NCBI RefSeq assembly: GCF_003233845.1
Contig: NZ_QKRB01000053.1
Location: forward strand, 248,001 to 312,000
DNA from: Paenibacillus sambharensis
GTDB lineage: Bacteria > Bacillota > Bacilli > Paenibacillales > Paenibacillaceae
Direction of reading: 5' to 3'
Length of the DNA stretch: 64,000 nt
In this document: positions 47,512-56,890 of the stretch, piece by piece
How positions within the stretch are numbered: position 1 is the first letter of the stretch
Layout of the letters: each line of letters opens with the position of its first letter
Notes under the pieces: model-generated
What the model saw: only the letters and a program-made list of their open reading frames with translations
Told to the model about the DNA's origin: nothing
The model's database searches: none
Translations under genes and position numbers: made by a program

Positions 47512-48126
47512 CTACAGAACGCGGGCAACAACTCGGGCAACCGATGAATCGGCGCCGATGTGCAGGGGCAGTGCAATCACTTCAAAGCTTGCGGAGGCGG
47601 GCAGTCTGCCAAGATTGGTGAGATTTTCAGCGATAAGAATGCCGCTTCGAAACAGCAGCTTATGAACATGGAACGGGTACTTGTCGGGCGAAGGTGTGTC
47701 GAGGCCCACCATCTTCACCTGCTTGCGCACAAGCAGCTCGGCCAGCTTCTCCGTCAGCACGGGATAATCCGTAAAATATTCCTCCTGCCCAAAGCGTCTG
47801 CTGTAGCCGGTATGAAACAGCACGATCACATGCTCGGGGATGGCCTCTTCGTATTCCGCCTTATAATCAATGACCGCTTCCCCTGTTACATCCAGCACGC
47901 AGCCTGCGCCAATGAAAGTATCAAGCGGGAAATCACTCAGCCGTTTATCCGTATCAAGCAGGTGCATAGGCCCGTCTATATGGGTTCCGGCATGCATATT
48001 GACCGACAGCTGATGATTCGTATAATGGTCCTTGCTCAGATGCCTGGTCTGACGAAATTCAGTCCGGTTGTCCCCCGGGTAAACAGGCATATCATCCTGA
48101 ATGAGATGAGTTAAGTCAATCAGCAT
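47512..48126 (-). CDS. Cyclase/kynurenine-formamidase-like metal hydrolase
   Basis: The ATG at 48126 lies 8 nt after GGAGGAGAG; a longer frame has no site. The 204-residue protein starts LIDLTHLIQDDMPVYPGD and carries the family zinc motif HAGTHIDGPMH, plus GLDTPSPD. This cyclase family includes kynurenine formamidase and isatin hydrolase. No tryptophan genes are adjacent, so the substrate is unknown. Its start overlaps the upstream DUF3891 gene by 11 bp. Confidence 0.85.
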   Translation of the reverse strand: MLIDLTHLIQDDMPVYPGDNRTEFRQTRHLSKDHYTNHQLSVNMHAGTHIDGPMHLLDTDKRLSDFPLDTFIGAGCVLDVTGEAVIDYKAEYEEAIPEHVIVLFHTGYSRRFGQEEYFTDYPVLTEKLAELLVRKQVKMVGLDTPSPDKYPFHVHKLLFRSGILIAENLTNLGRLPASASFEVIALPLHIGADSSVARVVARVL

Positions 48127-48922
48127 CGTTGTTACTCTCCTCCTGCGGTCCTGCCGCGGCAAATCTAACCGTCTGCCAGGACCACTCTGTCTGTGTATAA
48201 GCTTCATGAATACCTGTTTCGCAAATCAGTTCCTTAGTGACGAATTTATAGCGCAAGCTTGCGGTAAAATTGGCTGTGAAAGGGAATGGGGTCACGGCAA
48301 TGTCCTCCTGGTTCAGCCAGACAGCAGACAGCTGCCCTTTGCCGTCCGGACTGAAGGGCTCCGAGCCCGCAAAGCCTGACCGATACCACGGATGCTCGTG
48401 CTTCTTATCAGCACCCGCCTCGTTCAGACAAACGTATAAGGACAGGTCGTCACATAACTGCAGCATGCGAAAGTGACTCTCCACCATCCTGCTGTCCAAC
48501 GGGGACAGCTGCGCCCTTAGCCTCTCCTGCCTTCTGGTCTCATGCTCATAAAAGGCGAGGCAAAATTCGTCTTCCGTATTGTGAAAGACCCGGAAGGAAG
48601 CATAGTGCAGGCTGCACAACAGGGCCGCATAAGGATTCATCTGTTCAATCTGGTCGATCCCATAGCGGTAGAGAACGACCTTCGGCTGCAGCGGATAATC
48701 AAGAAAAGAATAGGGCGCCCTATTCTTATCGTTCCAGATCGGTACGCTGTCCAGCGCAATCCAGCTTCTGTCATGCTCCGTTATGGCCGCTAGCACATCT
48801 TCTGTAAACGCTTGATTCATAATGTATGCTGGCCGGAAATGCCGCGCAATCTGCCCTGACAATTGACCGTGGTCATGCTGGGCAATCAGTATAAAACCGT
48901 GGTTCGTCTCCCGAATAATCAC
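48116..48922 (-). CDS. DUF3891-like protein
   Basis: GTG at 48922, with GGGGG 7 nt upstream, gives 268 residues; the longer frame has no site. Visible motifs are IAQHDHGQLSGQIARHF near the N-terminus and ITEHDRSWIALD, histidine/aspartate-rich stretches shared with DUF3891. An HD-like metal site is possible. Overlap with the downstream cyclase suggests they work together. Confidence 0.75.
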   Translation of the reverse strand: MIIRETNHGFILIAQHDHGQLSGQIARHFRPAYIMNQAFTEDVLAAITEHDRSWIALDSVPIWNDKNRAPYSFLDYPLQPKVVLYRYGIDQIEQMNPYAALLCSLHYASFRVFHNTEDEFCLAFYEHETRRQERLRAQLSPLDSRMVESHFRMLQLCDDLSLYVCLNEAGADKKHEHPWYRSGFAGSEPFSPDGKGQLSAVWLNQEDIAVTPFPFTANFTASLRYKFVTKELICETGIHEAYTQTEWSWQTVRFAAAGPQEESNNDAD

Positions 48923-49075
48923 AGACACACCCCCTTGGTTACTGACAAGAACTTCTATTTTTAAGATAACACAGATTGTCAAACTAAGCGCGGCATACAG
49001 GCAGGAAGCTTCTATATAAAAAAAGATCGCTATGGTGTATGCACCCATAACGATTCGTATTTTCCAAGTAGGGAT

Positions 49076-50065
49076 TTACAGCTGTGTACTGCTGCCAGGG
49101 CTGTGGCCGAGAAGCGCTTGTATTAATGTTATGCTGTAGGTTTCCTGTTCAAGAACCCGCTCCAGCCTGGATAGAACGCGTTCTTCATACGTACTGTTGT
49201 AATCCGAGAGATAAGATTTAAATATAAGGTTGGCAATAACCATCCAGCTCTGCTCTGCAGCTGCATAAGCATCAGCTAAGCGCTGCTCTCCCACAGAAAC
49301 CAAGTACCGTTGTAAGTGATATCGGGTATGAGAAACCTCTCGAAGCTCATCAGCAAAACGTTTCAGGAGCTTTGACCGTAAGGCCGGATCCCCGATTTGC
49401 CCGATTTCGCGGATAATGTCCTGTGTGACACTGACTGCCGGCAGCCCTCTCACTGAACCCGGAATGGAAGGCATGTCCTGGTCCAGCATAGCTTTTACAT
49501 TATCAAGGAGTACTTGCTCCAAAGCTATAGGCACATTCACCGTCTGGTTATGGAGATTGCGCGGCCGAAGGTAATGGGTGTGCAGCTGCCCTCCCAACAA
49601 ACTCCCCATGGAATACTCGATAACTTGGCTCATCTCTTGCAGGGATAGCATTCCATGACAGTTATAATAGTGATCGCAATATTCGAATTCCTTATTCTTG
49701 TAGCCAATCAATTCAATACAATGATTCGCGTGCAGCTGTTCCTTGTAAGGGCTAAATGGAAGATAGTAGAGATCGGCTTCCATGATCACCGATTGATTCT
49801 CGTCCAGGTATTCCAGAATCGCAGCCTTATAATCCTCCTTGTTGTTCCATCTGCCCGTTTCAAGGTTCATATAGGTCCGTTCCCTTATAACTTGGTCAAT
49901 ATCCTTATAGTAAGGATTAATTACAACTCCGTCATCTATTTTGGTTACGAGATATCCAGACTGCGTGAACAGGGGAACCGTATCCGCATTCTTTCGGAGA
50001 AGTGCCGCTGCTACACATACATGAAAACAATTAAAGCGTGTTTCGCTATATAATGTAAAATCCAT
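49076..50065 (-). CDS. BtrH N-terminal-domain-like protein
   Basis: ATG at 50065 follows GGGAGGGG by 6 nt. The 329-residue protein opens with ETRFNCFHVCVAAALLRK, a NCxH-type motif as in the BtrH/C39-like cysteine enzymes, and holds HANHCIELIGYKNKEFEYCDHYYN later (candidate His). BtrH transfers an acyl chain from a carrier protein in butirosin synthesis; here no carrier protein or polyketide gene is near. The family call is from pattern. The C-terminal half is helical. It lies 126 bp downstream of a small secreted Gly-rich peptide gene, with a hairpin between. Confidence 0.6.
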   Translation of the reverse strand: MDFTLYSETRFNCFHVCVAAALLRKNADTVPLFTQSGYLVTKIDDGVVINPYYKDIDQVIRERTYMNLETGRWNNKEDYKAAILEYLDENQSVIMEADLYYLPFSPYKEQLHANHCIELIGYKNKEFEYCDHYYNCHGMLSLQEMSQVIEYSMGSLLGGQLHTHYLRPRNLHNQTVNVPIALEQVLLDNVKAMLDQDMPSIPGSVRGLPAVSVTQDIIREIGQIGDPALRSKLLKRFADELREVSHTRYHLQRYLVSVGEQRLADAYAAAEQSWMVIANLIFKSYLSDYNSTYEERVLSRLERVLEQETYSITLIQALLGHSPGSSTQL

Positions 50066-50111
50066 TTCATTCCCCTCCCAGCACTTCATGCCTTGCTCCT
50101 TCACTGCTATG

Positions 50112-50170
50112 ACGCTTTTGGAATGCTCTAATATAAGAAGGAGAGACAAGCAATATGCTTATCTCCCCCG
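50112..50170 (-). terminator. Hairpin after the small peptide gene
   Basis: The minus strand has GGAGATAAGCA pairing with TGCTTGTCTCTCC (one bulge), then TTCTTATATT. It should end or attenuate the peptide transcript before the BtrH-like gene. Confidence 0.55.
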
Positions 50171-50190
50171 TCCCATGGATGGTGTTAAGC

Positions 50191-50478
50191 TTATGCCATC
50201 GCTTTGCTAAATCCTCCGCCTGATCCTATTCCTCCGCCCCAGCCTCCATCATATAGCGAATTCATTTGGAGTCTGTCTTTTTCAAGAGAAGGAGCGGCTG
50301 TCTTGGCTGCAGTCTGGCTGTTGATCCAGGAGAACGAGGCTTGCGCTGCCCCTGTGTCAGTTACGGAATAGGATGTCATACCTGCCGTGGACGAAGCCGC
50401 AGCAGGCAGTGCTTGTCCAACTACAGGAGATGCGAGTACAGCTGTAGCAACCACAACAGAATACACCACTTTTTTCAT
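50191..50478 (-). CDS. Small secreted peptide with Gly-rich C-terminus
   Basis: The 95-residue protein has a Sec signal (KKVVYSVVVATAVLASPVVGQA, cleavage near ALPA) and a mature Ser/Ala/Thr-rich part ending in YDGGWGGGIGSGGGFSKAMA. AGGAGG precedes the ATG by 11 nt. No family is recognised. The Gly-rich tail recalls secreted antimicrobial or extracellular-signal peptides, but this is only inference. Confidence 0.7.
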   Translation of the reverse strand: MKKVVYSVVVATAVLASPVVGQALPAAASSTAGMTSYSVTDTGAAQASFSWINSQTAAKTAAPSLEKDRLQMNSLYDGGWGGGIGSGGGFSKAMA

Positions 50479-50676
50479 ACAAAAATCAACCTCCTCATTG
50501 TAATATACAGCTTAGACCGAAACACATGAACAGAACCAGGCGACGGCGTAATACGGCTGGATTTGACGCAGTTGGGCTATCCTCCCTCCTGTAATAGGGT
50601 GGCCTGGCCTGCCCATTCATCTTCTCATATTGACACTATAGTCACTCTGCTTATTGCAGGGATGTCTGCCGCTTAA

Positions 50677-51264
50677 TTACTCCATAATTCCCGAGTCGGA
50701 CTGCCTGTCAGCGCGCTGCCTCTCTTCAATTGTTATCGCGAATATATGCATGCAGAGATTATCCGCCAGTTTCATTCCGTCAACCGCGCAGGGCAGTTCA
50801 ACGGCCACGGCTTCATACCAGAGTATCGGCTTGTACTGCGGCAAAGGTCCTCCATTGCTGTGCAGACAGCTCATTGTAATAGCTGCTCTGTTGGTCGCGA
50901 AAGGGGTCTGCGGGATAAAGTAGGATAAACGCAGCGGCTCCTCATGAATCCATTCCCGATGTCTAAGCAGCGCGAGGGGCTCCATCATATTGCCGTCGTT
51001 GCTTGCCCCCAGGACATGGATCACCGCAAGCTCGGATTCCGGAAATTCAATGATTTGCCCTTCGGGCACCACATTATCGAAGTCCCCCCCTCTGCCCATT
51101 AAGAATGGAACATCATCCACAACAAACACTTCACCCAGCGGCAGCTCTTCTGCCGGAAAAGAGCAGCCCGATGCGTTAATCTCTCCTTTATCCCGTTTGT
51201 CGATGGTCGTTATCCCCCGATTATTCATGCAGCCGGTCAAATCGAGACATTTAAACTGGCGCAA
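50677..51264 (-). CDS. Hypothetical beta-sandwich protein
   Basis: TTG at 51264, 8 nt after AGAGGGG, was chosen over GTG at 51273 which abuts the site. The 195-residue protein reads like a beta-sandwich found at the ends of glycosidases: LDLTGCMNNRGIT, SFPAEELP, a GVPF-like stretch (here DVPFLMG), FDNVVPEGQIIEFPESELAVIHVLGASNDG. It has no signal peptide. Its place downstream of the xylan cluster suggests a carbohydrate link, but substrate is unknown. An intrinsic terminator (51404-51427) separates it from the GH10 gene. Confidence 0.65.
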   Translation of the reverse strand: MRQFKCLDLTGCMNNRGITTIDKRDKGEINASGCSFPAEELPLGEVFVVDDVPFLMGRGGDFDNVVPEGQIIEFPESELAVIHVLGASNDGNMMEPLALLRHREWIHEEPLRLSYFIPQTPFATNRAAITMSCLHSNGGPLPQYKPILWYEAVAVELPCAVDGMKLADNLCMHIFAITIEERQRADRQSDSGIME

Positions 51265-51403
51265 TGCCGACACCCCTCTCCGTCCGTTGGAGTCTGTTCA
51301 CTAATAGATAGTCTTACTGTAACCTCTGTACGGGTGGTGTTTCTCGTCGTATCTTGATCTCTCGTCTGCAGTAAAACGCGGAAGTGTCTGACAACACAAA
51401 AAT

Positions 51404-51427
51404 AGAGCCCTGATAGAGATGGGCTCC
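51404..51427 (-). terminator. Terminator of the xylan operon
   Basis: On the minus strand GGAGCCC pairs with GGGCTCT (one G-U) and is followed by ATTTTTG, just after the GH10 stop. Confidence 0.8.
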
Positions 51428-51439
51428 ATTCTGTAAAGC

Positions 51440-52459
51440 TTATGCTTGCCAGTCCGTAATCCTCTGGAACGACGGCTTGGGCTCATGCTTCTCGTCGAAT
51501 ACGAACGGCCAGTTCTTGCGTCCCCGTACCGGAAAATCATCCAGCCACGTATAGTCATCCGCGGCACCCCAGAAGGTCACGGCTGTGATTACGTCCCTGT
51601 ATTCGCGCAGCATACGGAATACCGCGTCGTAACGCTCGGCCTGCTTCTCCTCCATTTCGGCCGTCGGCCTCACAAGATCAGTGCGCCTGTCTTCGAAATC
51701 AAAGACCGAAATGTCCAGCTCTGTAATCTGCACCTGCAGCCCAAGCGAGGCATAGCCTTCGATAGCTGCCCGAATCTCATCCAGGCCCGGGCCGTTCAAA
51801 TTCCAGTGGCCCTGCATGCCCATGCCGTGCACCGGTACGTCCTTCTCCTTCAAGGAGCGGAGCAGACGAATGATTTTGTCCCGTTTAACCGGGTCGGACT
51901 CGTTGTAGTCGTTATAGAAGAGTATCGCTGCAGGGTCCGCCTCATGGGCGTAGCGGAAGGCCTCCGCGATGAAATCCTCGCCCGCAATATCCAGCCACGG
52001 CGAACTGCGCAGCCAGATATCGCTCTTATCCTCGATGACCTCGTTGACGACATCCCAGGCATATGCGCGTCCCTTGTAGCGGCCGACAACTGTATCAATA
52101 TGGGATTTCATCCTCGACAGCAGCAGCTCCCGGTCAGCCGGCTGTCCGTCCCTGCCCTCAAACACCCATTGCGGTGTCTGATTATGCCAGACAAGCGTGT
52201 GCCCGCGCAGCTTCATGCTATGCTCATCGGCAAACGCCGCAATCCGGTCCGCTGCTTCGAACGTATAGCGTCCCTCTTCCGGCTGCAGCCGTTCAAACTT
52301 CATATCGTTCTCGGCCGTGATGCTGTTGTAATGCCGCGAGAGCACCCCTTGCTGTGATTCAATCGTCTTCAGGTTAACTGCCGCACCGATGTCAAAATAA
52401 TCCCGGTACCGTGCGCCAAGCGACGGCACATTCGTTACTGCTTTATCCGCTTCAGCCAA
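51440..52459 (-). CDS. xynA2: Cytoplasmic GH10 endo-1,4-beta-xylanase
   Basis: TTG at 52459 lies 8 nt after GAGGGG; a GTG at 52468 abuts the site. The 339-residue protein has a full GH10 barrel: HTLVWHNQTPQWVF, acid/base Glu in WDVVNEVIED, nucleophile Glu in VQITELDISVF, and late FWGAADDYTWLDDFP. There is no signal peptide, so it degrades imported xylo- or aldouronate oligosaccharides, as XynA2 does in Paenibacillus JDR-2. It is the last gene of the aldouronate operon. Confidence 0.93.
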   Translation of the reverse strand: MAEADKAVTNVPSLGARYRDYFDIGAAVNLKTIESQQGVLSRHYNSITAENDMKFERLQPEEGRYTFEAADRIAAFADEHSMKLRGHTLVWHNQTPQWVFEGRDGQPADRELLLSRMKSHIDTVVGRYKGRAYAWDVVNEVIEDKSDIWLRSSPWLDIAGEDFIAEAFRYAHEADPAAILFYNDYNESDPVKRDKIIRLLRSLKEKDVPVHGMGMQGHWNLNGPGLDEIRAAIEGYASLGLQVQITELDISVFDFEDRRTDLVRPTAEMEEKQAERYDAVFRMLREYRDVITAVTFWGAADDYTWLDDFPVRGRKNWPFVFDEKHEPKPSFQRITDWQA

Positions 52460-52555
52460 TGTCTGCACCCCTCACCCATAAAATAATTCCTGATCCATAC
52501 TGCTGTTGTCTGTCTGCCCGTCCATCTGCCCGCCTGCCGTGCTGACGGTACAGGG

Positions 52556-54637
52556 CTAGTAAATCAGCCGTCCATGCTCATCCGGAATGCCGGACTTGCG
52601 GTAGAAGTAAGTATTGATTACATCACGCCACTGCCGGGCATTATCCAGCTGCATCTGCAGCCGCTCACTAATCTGCGCATGACGCTCGGCATCCACCTGT
52701 CCCTCCAGCTGCCGCCAGTCACCGATCCATTTCTCCACCTGCTCCACTCCGGCAAAATGCGTGTCATAAATATGCTGAATAACCGTCTTGCCGGATTTCA
52801 GAACATGCGTGTAAGGGACATGATGGAAGAACAGCAGCAGCTCATCCGGACAGCTCTCCAGCTGCTCGTAGCGCTGCCCCACCTCAGGCCGATACTGCGC
52901 TGTATACCCCGTGCCTGTCGCCTGCGTCCGGTCCACGCCGATTCCGTCCCGGTCGGCAAAATGATACGTGCCCCACTTGGAATATTCGTAACCGTCCACG
53001 TCAACGCCATAGTGATAATGCGGCGTCACCATCCAGCCGACGCCGAGCGGCGCTGTATAGTGCTCATAGGTATGCCAGGACTCATGCAGTATCCGAGTAA
53101 TAACGGCTCCTGCCGGGTCTTCTTCACTCACACCAAAGGTCATCATCAGCCACTCGGAAGCAATCTCCTCGGCGGACAGCTCCGGATTCCATATCAGCCG
53201 CCCGTAACCGTACAGATTCGCGGCTGCCAAGTGATGCCCCGTCCAGTTCGAATCATCCCCGATGCTGGTCACCGCCGTAATGCCGCTGTACCTGTAAGGA
53301 TGAACCTCTCCTGCTGCAATCCGTTTCACTGTGCTTCCCTCACCGCTGCAGCGGGTGTCAAAGTCCAGCACCCCCTTCCACTGCGGCACCAGGTAGCACA
53401 CATCCCGCTGCTGGCCGGTGTATTCCTGCGTAATCTGAAACTCGACCATCTGGTTCGTACGCTCCATCGCGCCGATCAGCGGCGATACCGGCTCGCGCAC
53501 CTGAAAGTCCATTGGTCCGTTCTTGATCTGCAAAATAACATTATCCTTAAACCTGCCGTCCAGCGGCTTGAAATGATCATAAGCCGCGCGCGCGCGGTCC
53601 GTTGACCGGTCCCGCCAGTCCTGATGGCAGTTGTAGACGAAGCACCGCCAAAGCACCAGCCCGCCGAACGGCTCCAGCGCTTCAGCCAGCATGTTCGCTC
53701 CGTCCGCATGGTCACGCCCGTATGTAAAAGGACCCGGCCGGTTCTCCGAATCGGCCTTGACGACCACCCCGCCAAAGTCTGGGATATGGTGGTAGATATC
53801 TGTCATCTTGCTCCGCCACCAGGCCCGTACCGATTCATCCAGCGGATCGGCTGTCGGAAGACCGCCAAGCTGCATAGGACTGCTGTAATTAATGCTGAGG
53901 TACAGCGTGATCCCATAAGCTCGGAAAACATCCGCAATACGGGCCACCTGCGGCAGGTAGCGCTCGGTGATCAGCAGCGTCTCCAGCTCATGCACATTAA
54001 CGTTATTAATGGCTATGCCGTTAATGCCCACAGAGGCCATCAGACGGGCATAGTCAGTGATACGCTTCGAATCCGCAAGCACCTCGCCGTCCCGGAAGAA
54101 AATCGACCGTCCGGCATAGCCCCGTTCAATGCTTCCGTCCATATTGTCCCAATGGTTGATCATCCGCAGCCTGCACGCCGGATTCTCCATTATATTCAGG
54201 CTTGCAAGATCAGCGCCCGTCCGGAGCAGACGGAGCAAATGAAAGACGCCATACAGGGCACCCCGTTCATCTCCTCCCGCCACAATGATGCATGGCTGGT
54301 CCTTATCTCCCGAACGGGTACGAATCCGGTAGCCTTCGGCACGGACACCATCAGCCAGCACCTCATCAATGACGGACGAGCTCCCGGCTGTCCCGACCAG
54401 CACACAGCCACCCGCCTGCTCTGTCTCTGCAACGATTGAGGGCTGCCATCCAAGCAGCGCTTCCAATCCGTTAACAAGCTCCTGAACTGCCGTCTCCAGA
54501 GGCCCATAGCCCGTTGCAGCACCGGTAACGGCAATCCGTTTCAGCCAGCTGCGGTAACGCTCTGCTGTCAGGCGGGCGGCTGTGCCCGCATCTCCGCCGC
54601 CCAGCCAAGCTTTATAACCTAATCCAGTCACCGTCAT
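52556..54637 (-). CDS. aguA: GH67 alpha-glucuronidase
   Basis: The 693-residue protein has GH67 landmarks: [57 protein letters not shown], and [19 protein letters not shown]. It removes the 4-O-methyl-glucuronic acid from the non-reducing end of aldouronates in the cytosol. Length and motifs are typical. GGGAGG precedes the ATG by 7 nt. It follows the importer permeases and precedes the intracellular xylanase, as in known aldouronate clusters. Confidence 0.95.
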   Translation of the reverse strand: MTVTGLGYKAWLGGGDAGTAARLTAERYRSWLKRIAVTGAATGYGPLETAVQELVNGLEALLGWQPSIVAETEQAGGCVLVGTAGSSSVIDEVLADGVRAEGYRIRTRSGDKDQPCIIVAGGDERGALYGVFHLLRLLRTGADLASLNIMENPACRLRMINHWDNMDGSIERGYAGRSIFFRDGEVLADSKRITDYARLMASVGINGIAINNVNVHELETLLITERYLPQVARIADVFRAYGITLYLSINYSSPMQLGGLPTADPLDESVRAWWRSKMTDIYHHIPDFGGVVVKADSENRPGPFTYGRDHADGANMLAEALEPFGGLVLWRCFVYNCHQDWRDRSTDRARAAYDHFKPLDGRFKDNVILQIKNGPMDFQVREPVSPLIGAMERTNQMVEFQITQEYTGQQRDVCYLVPQWKGVLDFDTRCSGEGSTVKRIAAGEVHPYRYSGITAVTSIGDDSNWTGHHLAAANLYGYGRLIWNPELSAEEIASEWLMMTFGVSEEDPAGAVITRILHESWHTYEHYTAPLGVGWMVTPHYHYGVDVDGYEYSKWGTYHFADRDGIGVDRTQATGTGYTAQYRPEVGQRYEQLESCPDELLLFFHHVPYTHVLKSGKTVIQHIYDTHFAGVEQVEKWIGDWRQLEGQVDAERHAQISERLQMQLDNARQWRDVINTYFYRKSGIPDEHGRLIY

Positions 54638-54761
54638 CTGATTACCTCCCTATATTCGCTGACAAACCTCAGGCCTTCCGACGCAGCAGCATCGGAAGGC
54701 CATGAAGCAGGCCGGACGATTTCGTTAATCCCCCAGGCATGCTGTCTGATTAAGTTAAGCA

Positions 54762-55685
54762 TTAGCCCTTTACGCCGCCAACCGTCATTCCCTTCACAAA
54801 ATACTTCTGCAGGAACGGATACACCATGATGATCGGAAGGCTTGCGATGATTGTCATCGTAGCCCGGATTGATGTTGGCGTCACCATGGTCTGCCCGCTC
54901 TGGCCGGCTGCGAACTGATCCGCCGCAGTCATAGAGTTGGCTGCCGTGTTCGAGGTAGAAAGAATCTTCATCAGCTCATACTGCAGGGTACTCAAGTCTA
55001 GGCGTGATGAGTTATACAGGAACACATCAAACCATGAGTTCCATTGGCCGACCGCCACGAACAACGATATGGTAGCAAGCGCTGGAACCGTCAGCGGTAG
55101 AACAATCCGGACGAAGGTTGTAAACTCCCCTGCCCCATCGATTTTGGCCGATTCCAGAATTCCATCCGGCAGCCCCTCGATAAAGGAGCGCACAACGATC
55201 ATATTGAACACACCGATGATGCCGGGGAAAATATACACCCAGAACGAGTTGATCAAGTCAAGCTCCCGGATCAGCAGGTAAGTCGGAATCAGCCCGCCGC
55301 TGAAATACATCGTAAATACAAAGGCAATCGTGACGAACTTCCGCAGCACGAACTCCTGGCGGCTGACCGTGTAGGCCAGCATGGCCGTACAGAATACCGA
55401 GATGATGGTCCCTAGAATGGTACGAAACGCCGAAATCAGCGTCGCATGATAGATGGATGATTCATTGAAAATATACGCATAATTCTCCCATGTCCATTCC
55501 CTCGGCCATAGATAAATGCCGCCGCGGATTGAATCATTCGCATTATTGAAGGACAGGGCAAACATATTAATGAACGGGTACAGCGTTACAACGACGAGTA
55601 CAAGCATGAAGATAATATTGCACGTGTCGAAAATTTTGTCGGACCAGCTGTTGTACCGTTTCCGGGACGAACTCAAATCACTCAT
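54762..55685 (-). CDS. ytcP: Aldouronate importer permease (YtcP-like)
   Basis: The 307-residue CUT1 permease has about six helices and the EAA loop IEGLPDGILESAKIDGAGEF, followed by IVLPLTVPALATI. It resembles LplC/YtcP. GGAGG precedes the ATG by 7 nt. It pairs with the LplB-like protein to form the aldouronate channel. Confidence 0.92.
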   Translation of the reverse strand: MSDLSSSRKRYNSWSDKIFDTCNIIFMLVLVVVTLYPFINMFALSFNNANDSIRGGIYLWPREWTWENYAYIFNESSIYHATLISAFRTILGTIISVFCTAMLAYTVSRQEFVLRKFVTIAFVFTMYFSGGLIPTYLLIRELDLINSFWVYIFPGIIGVFNMIVVRSFIEGLPDGILESAKIDGAGEFTTFVRIVLPLTVPALATISLFVAVGQWNSWFDVFLYNSSRLDLSTLQYELMKILSTSNTAANSMTAADQFAAGQSGQTMVTPTSIRATMTIIASLPIIMVYPFLQKYFVKGMTVGGVKG

Positions 55686-55761
55686 CGCATAGCCTCCTTA
55701 CAGGTTAGAATCTGGCTGTGCCGGCCGCTCCGGCCGGCAGCTTCCAGACGGGAGATCACGC

Positions 55762-56736
55762 TTAGAACAGCCTGCTCTCTCCCATCCGCTTCGCAATATA
55801 GTTGGCCGACAGCAGGAAGACGAAGCTGACAACCGTCTTGAATATGCCCGCAGCGGTTGCGAGTGAATAGTTGCCCAGATTCATCCCGTATTTCAGCACG
55901 AATATATCAAGGTTGTCGGAATAATCGACCGTCATACCGTTGCCAAGCAGGTATTGCGGCTCGAATCCCGCCTCCAGAATATGCCCAAGGTTCATGATCA
56001 GCAAAATGATGATTACCGGCTTCAGGCCTGGAAGCGTAATGTGCAGGATACGCTGGAAACGGCTTGCACCGTCAATTTCGGCAGCTTCATACTGTGACGG
56101 ATCAATGGTTGTAATGGCCGCAAGATAGACGATGGTGTTCCAGCCAACATCCTTCCATACCTCGGAAGCGCCCAGAATGCCCCAGAAATATTCACCCTTG
56201 CCGAGCCATAGAATCGGCTGATCAATCAGATTTAATTTGGTAAGCAGAATGTTTACAATGCCTTCCGGCGCCAGCGCAGTCGAGATAATGCTCGCTGCTA
56301 CGACCCAGGAAATAAAATGCGGCAGATAACTGATGGTCTGTACAAACCTTTTAAATACAAGATTTCGCAGCTCGTTAAGCAGGATGGCCAGCGTGATGGC
56401 CGTAAAGAATCCAAGCACGAGCTTAATCGAGCTCATGACAAGTGTGTTGCGAAGAACCTGGTAGAAGGTGTCGTCCTGAAACAGAAATTTAAAGTTCGTC
56501 CAGCCTACCCATTCCTGATCACTGAAATCCTTGGCAGGTCTGTACTTCTGAAACGCGATTGTCCAGCCCCACAGGGGCACATACTTGAATAGAAATAACC
56601 ACAGCAGGAATGGTACCGACATCAGCACCAGCATACGCTGCTGAACCAGCCTTTTGAAAAATAACCGCAGGCCGGTATCCTGTTTCGCCGGCTGCTTAAC
56701 CGGTGCAGGTGCCGTATTCATTGCAGTTCTCTCCAT
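55762..56736 (-). CDS. lplB: Aldouronate importer permease (LplB-like)
   Basis: The 324-residue CUT1 permease has an LplB-type N-terminus (LVLMSVPFLLWLFLFKYVPLWGW), an EAA loop EAAEIDGASRFQRILHITLP and about six helices. AAGGAG precedes the ATG. It lies after the binding-protein gene and a stabilising hairpin. Confidence 0.92.
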   Translation of the reverse strand: MERTAMNTAPAPVKQPAKQDTGLRLFFKRLVQQRMLVLMSVPFLLWLFLFKYVPLWGWTIAFQKYRPAKDFSDQEWVGWTNFKFLFQDDTFYQVLRNTLVMSSIKLVLGFFTAITLAILLNELRNLVFKRFVQTISYLPHFISWVVAASIISTALAPEGIVNILLTKLNLIDQPILWLGKGEYFWGILGASEVWKDVGWNTIVYLAAITTIDPSQYEAAEIDGASRFQRILHITLPGLKPVIIILLIMNLGHILEAGFEPQYLLGNGMTVDYSDNLDIFVLKYGMNLGNYSLATAAGIFKTVVSFVFLLSANYIAKRMGESRLF

Positions 56737-56781
56737 CTGGGAGTTCTCCTTTCCCTTTAAGCCTTACTCCATCCAAATGGC

Positions 56782-56816
56782 GGGAGGCCGGAATGCTGTT
56801 GCATATCCGGCCTCCC
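56782..56816 (-). terminator. Stem-loop after the LplA gene
   Basis: gggaggccgga pairs perfectly with tccggcctccc. No T-run follows on the minus strand. It mirrors the hairpin after the other binding-protein gene (3169-3216) and probably stabilises the upstream mRNA or allows partial read-through. Confidence 0.65.
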
Positions 56817-56890
56817 GTAACCATAGCCGCAGCCCGGAACGGCCGTGCCGTTCCTCTTACTTTAGCTGCGATACCCGGCGTGATGCCGAA

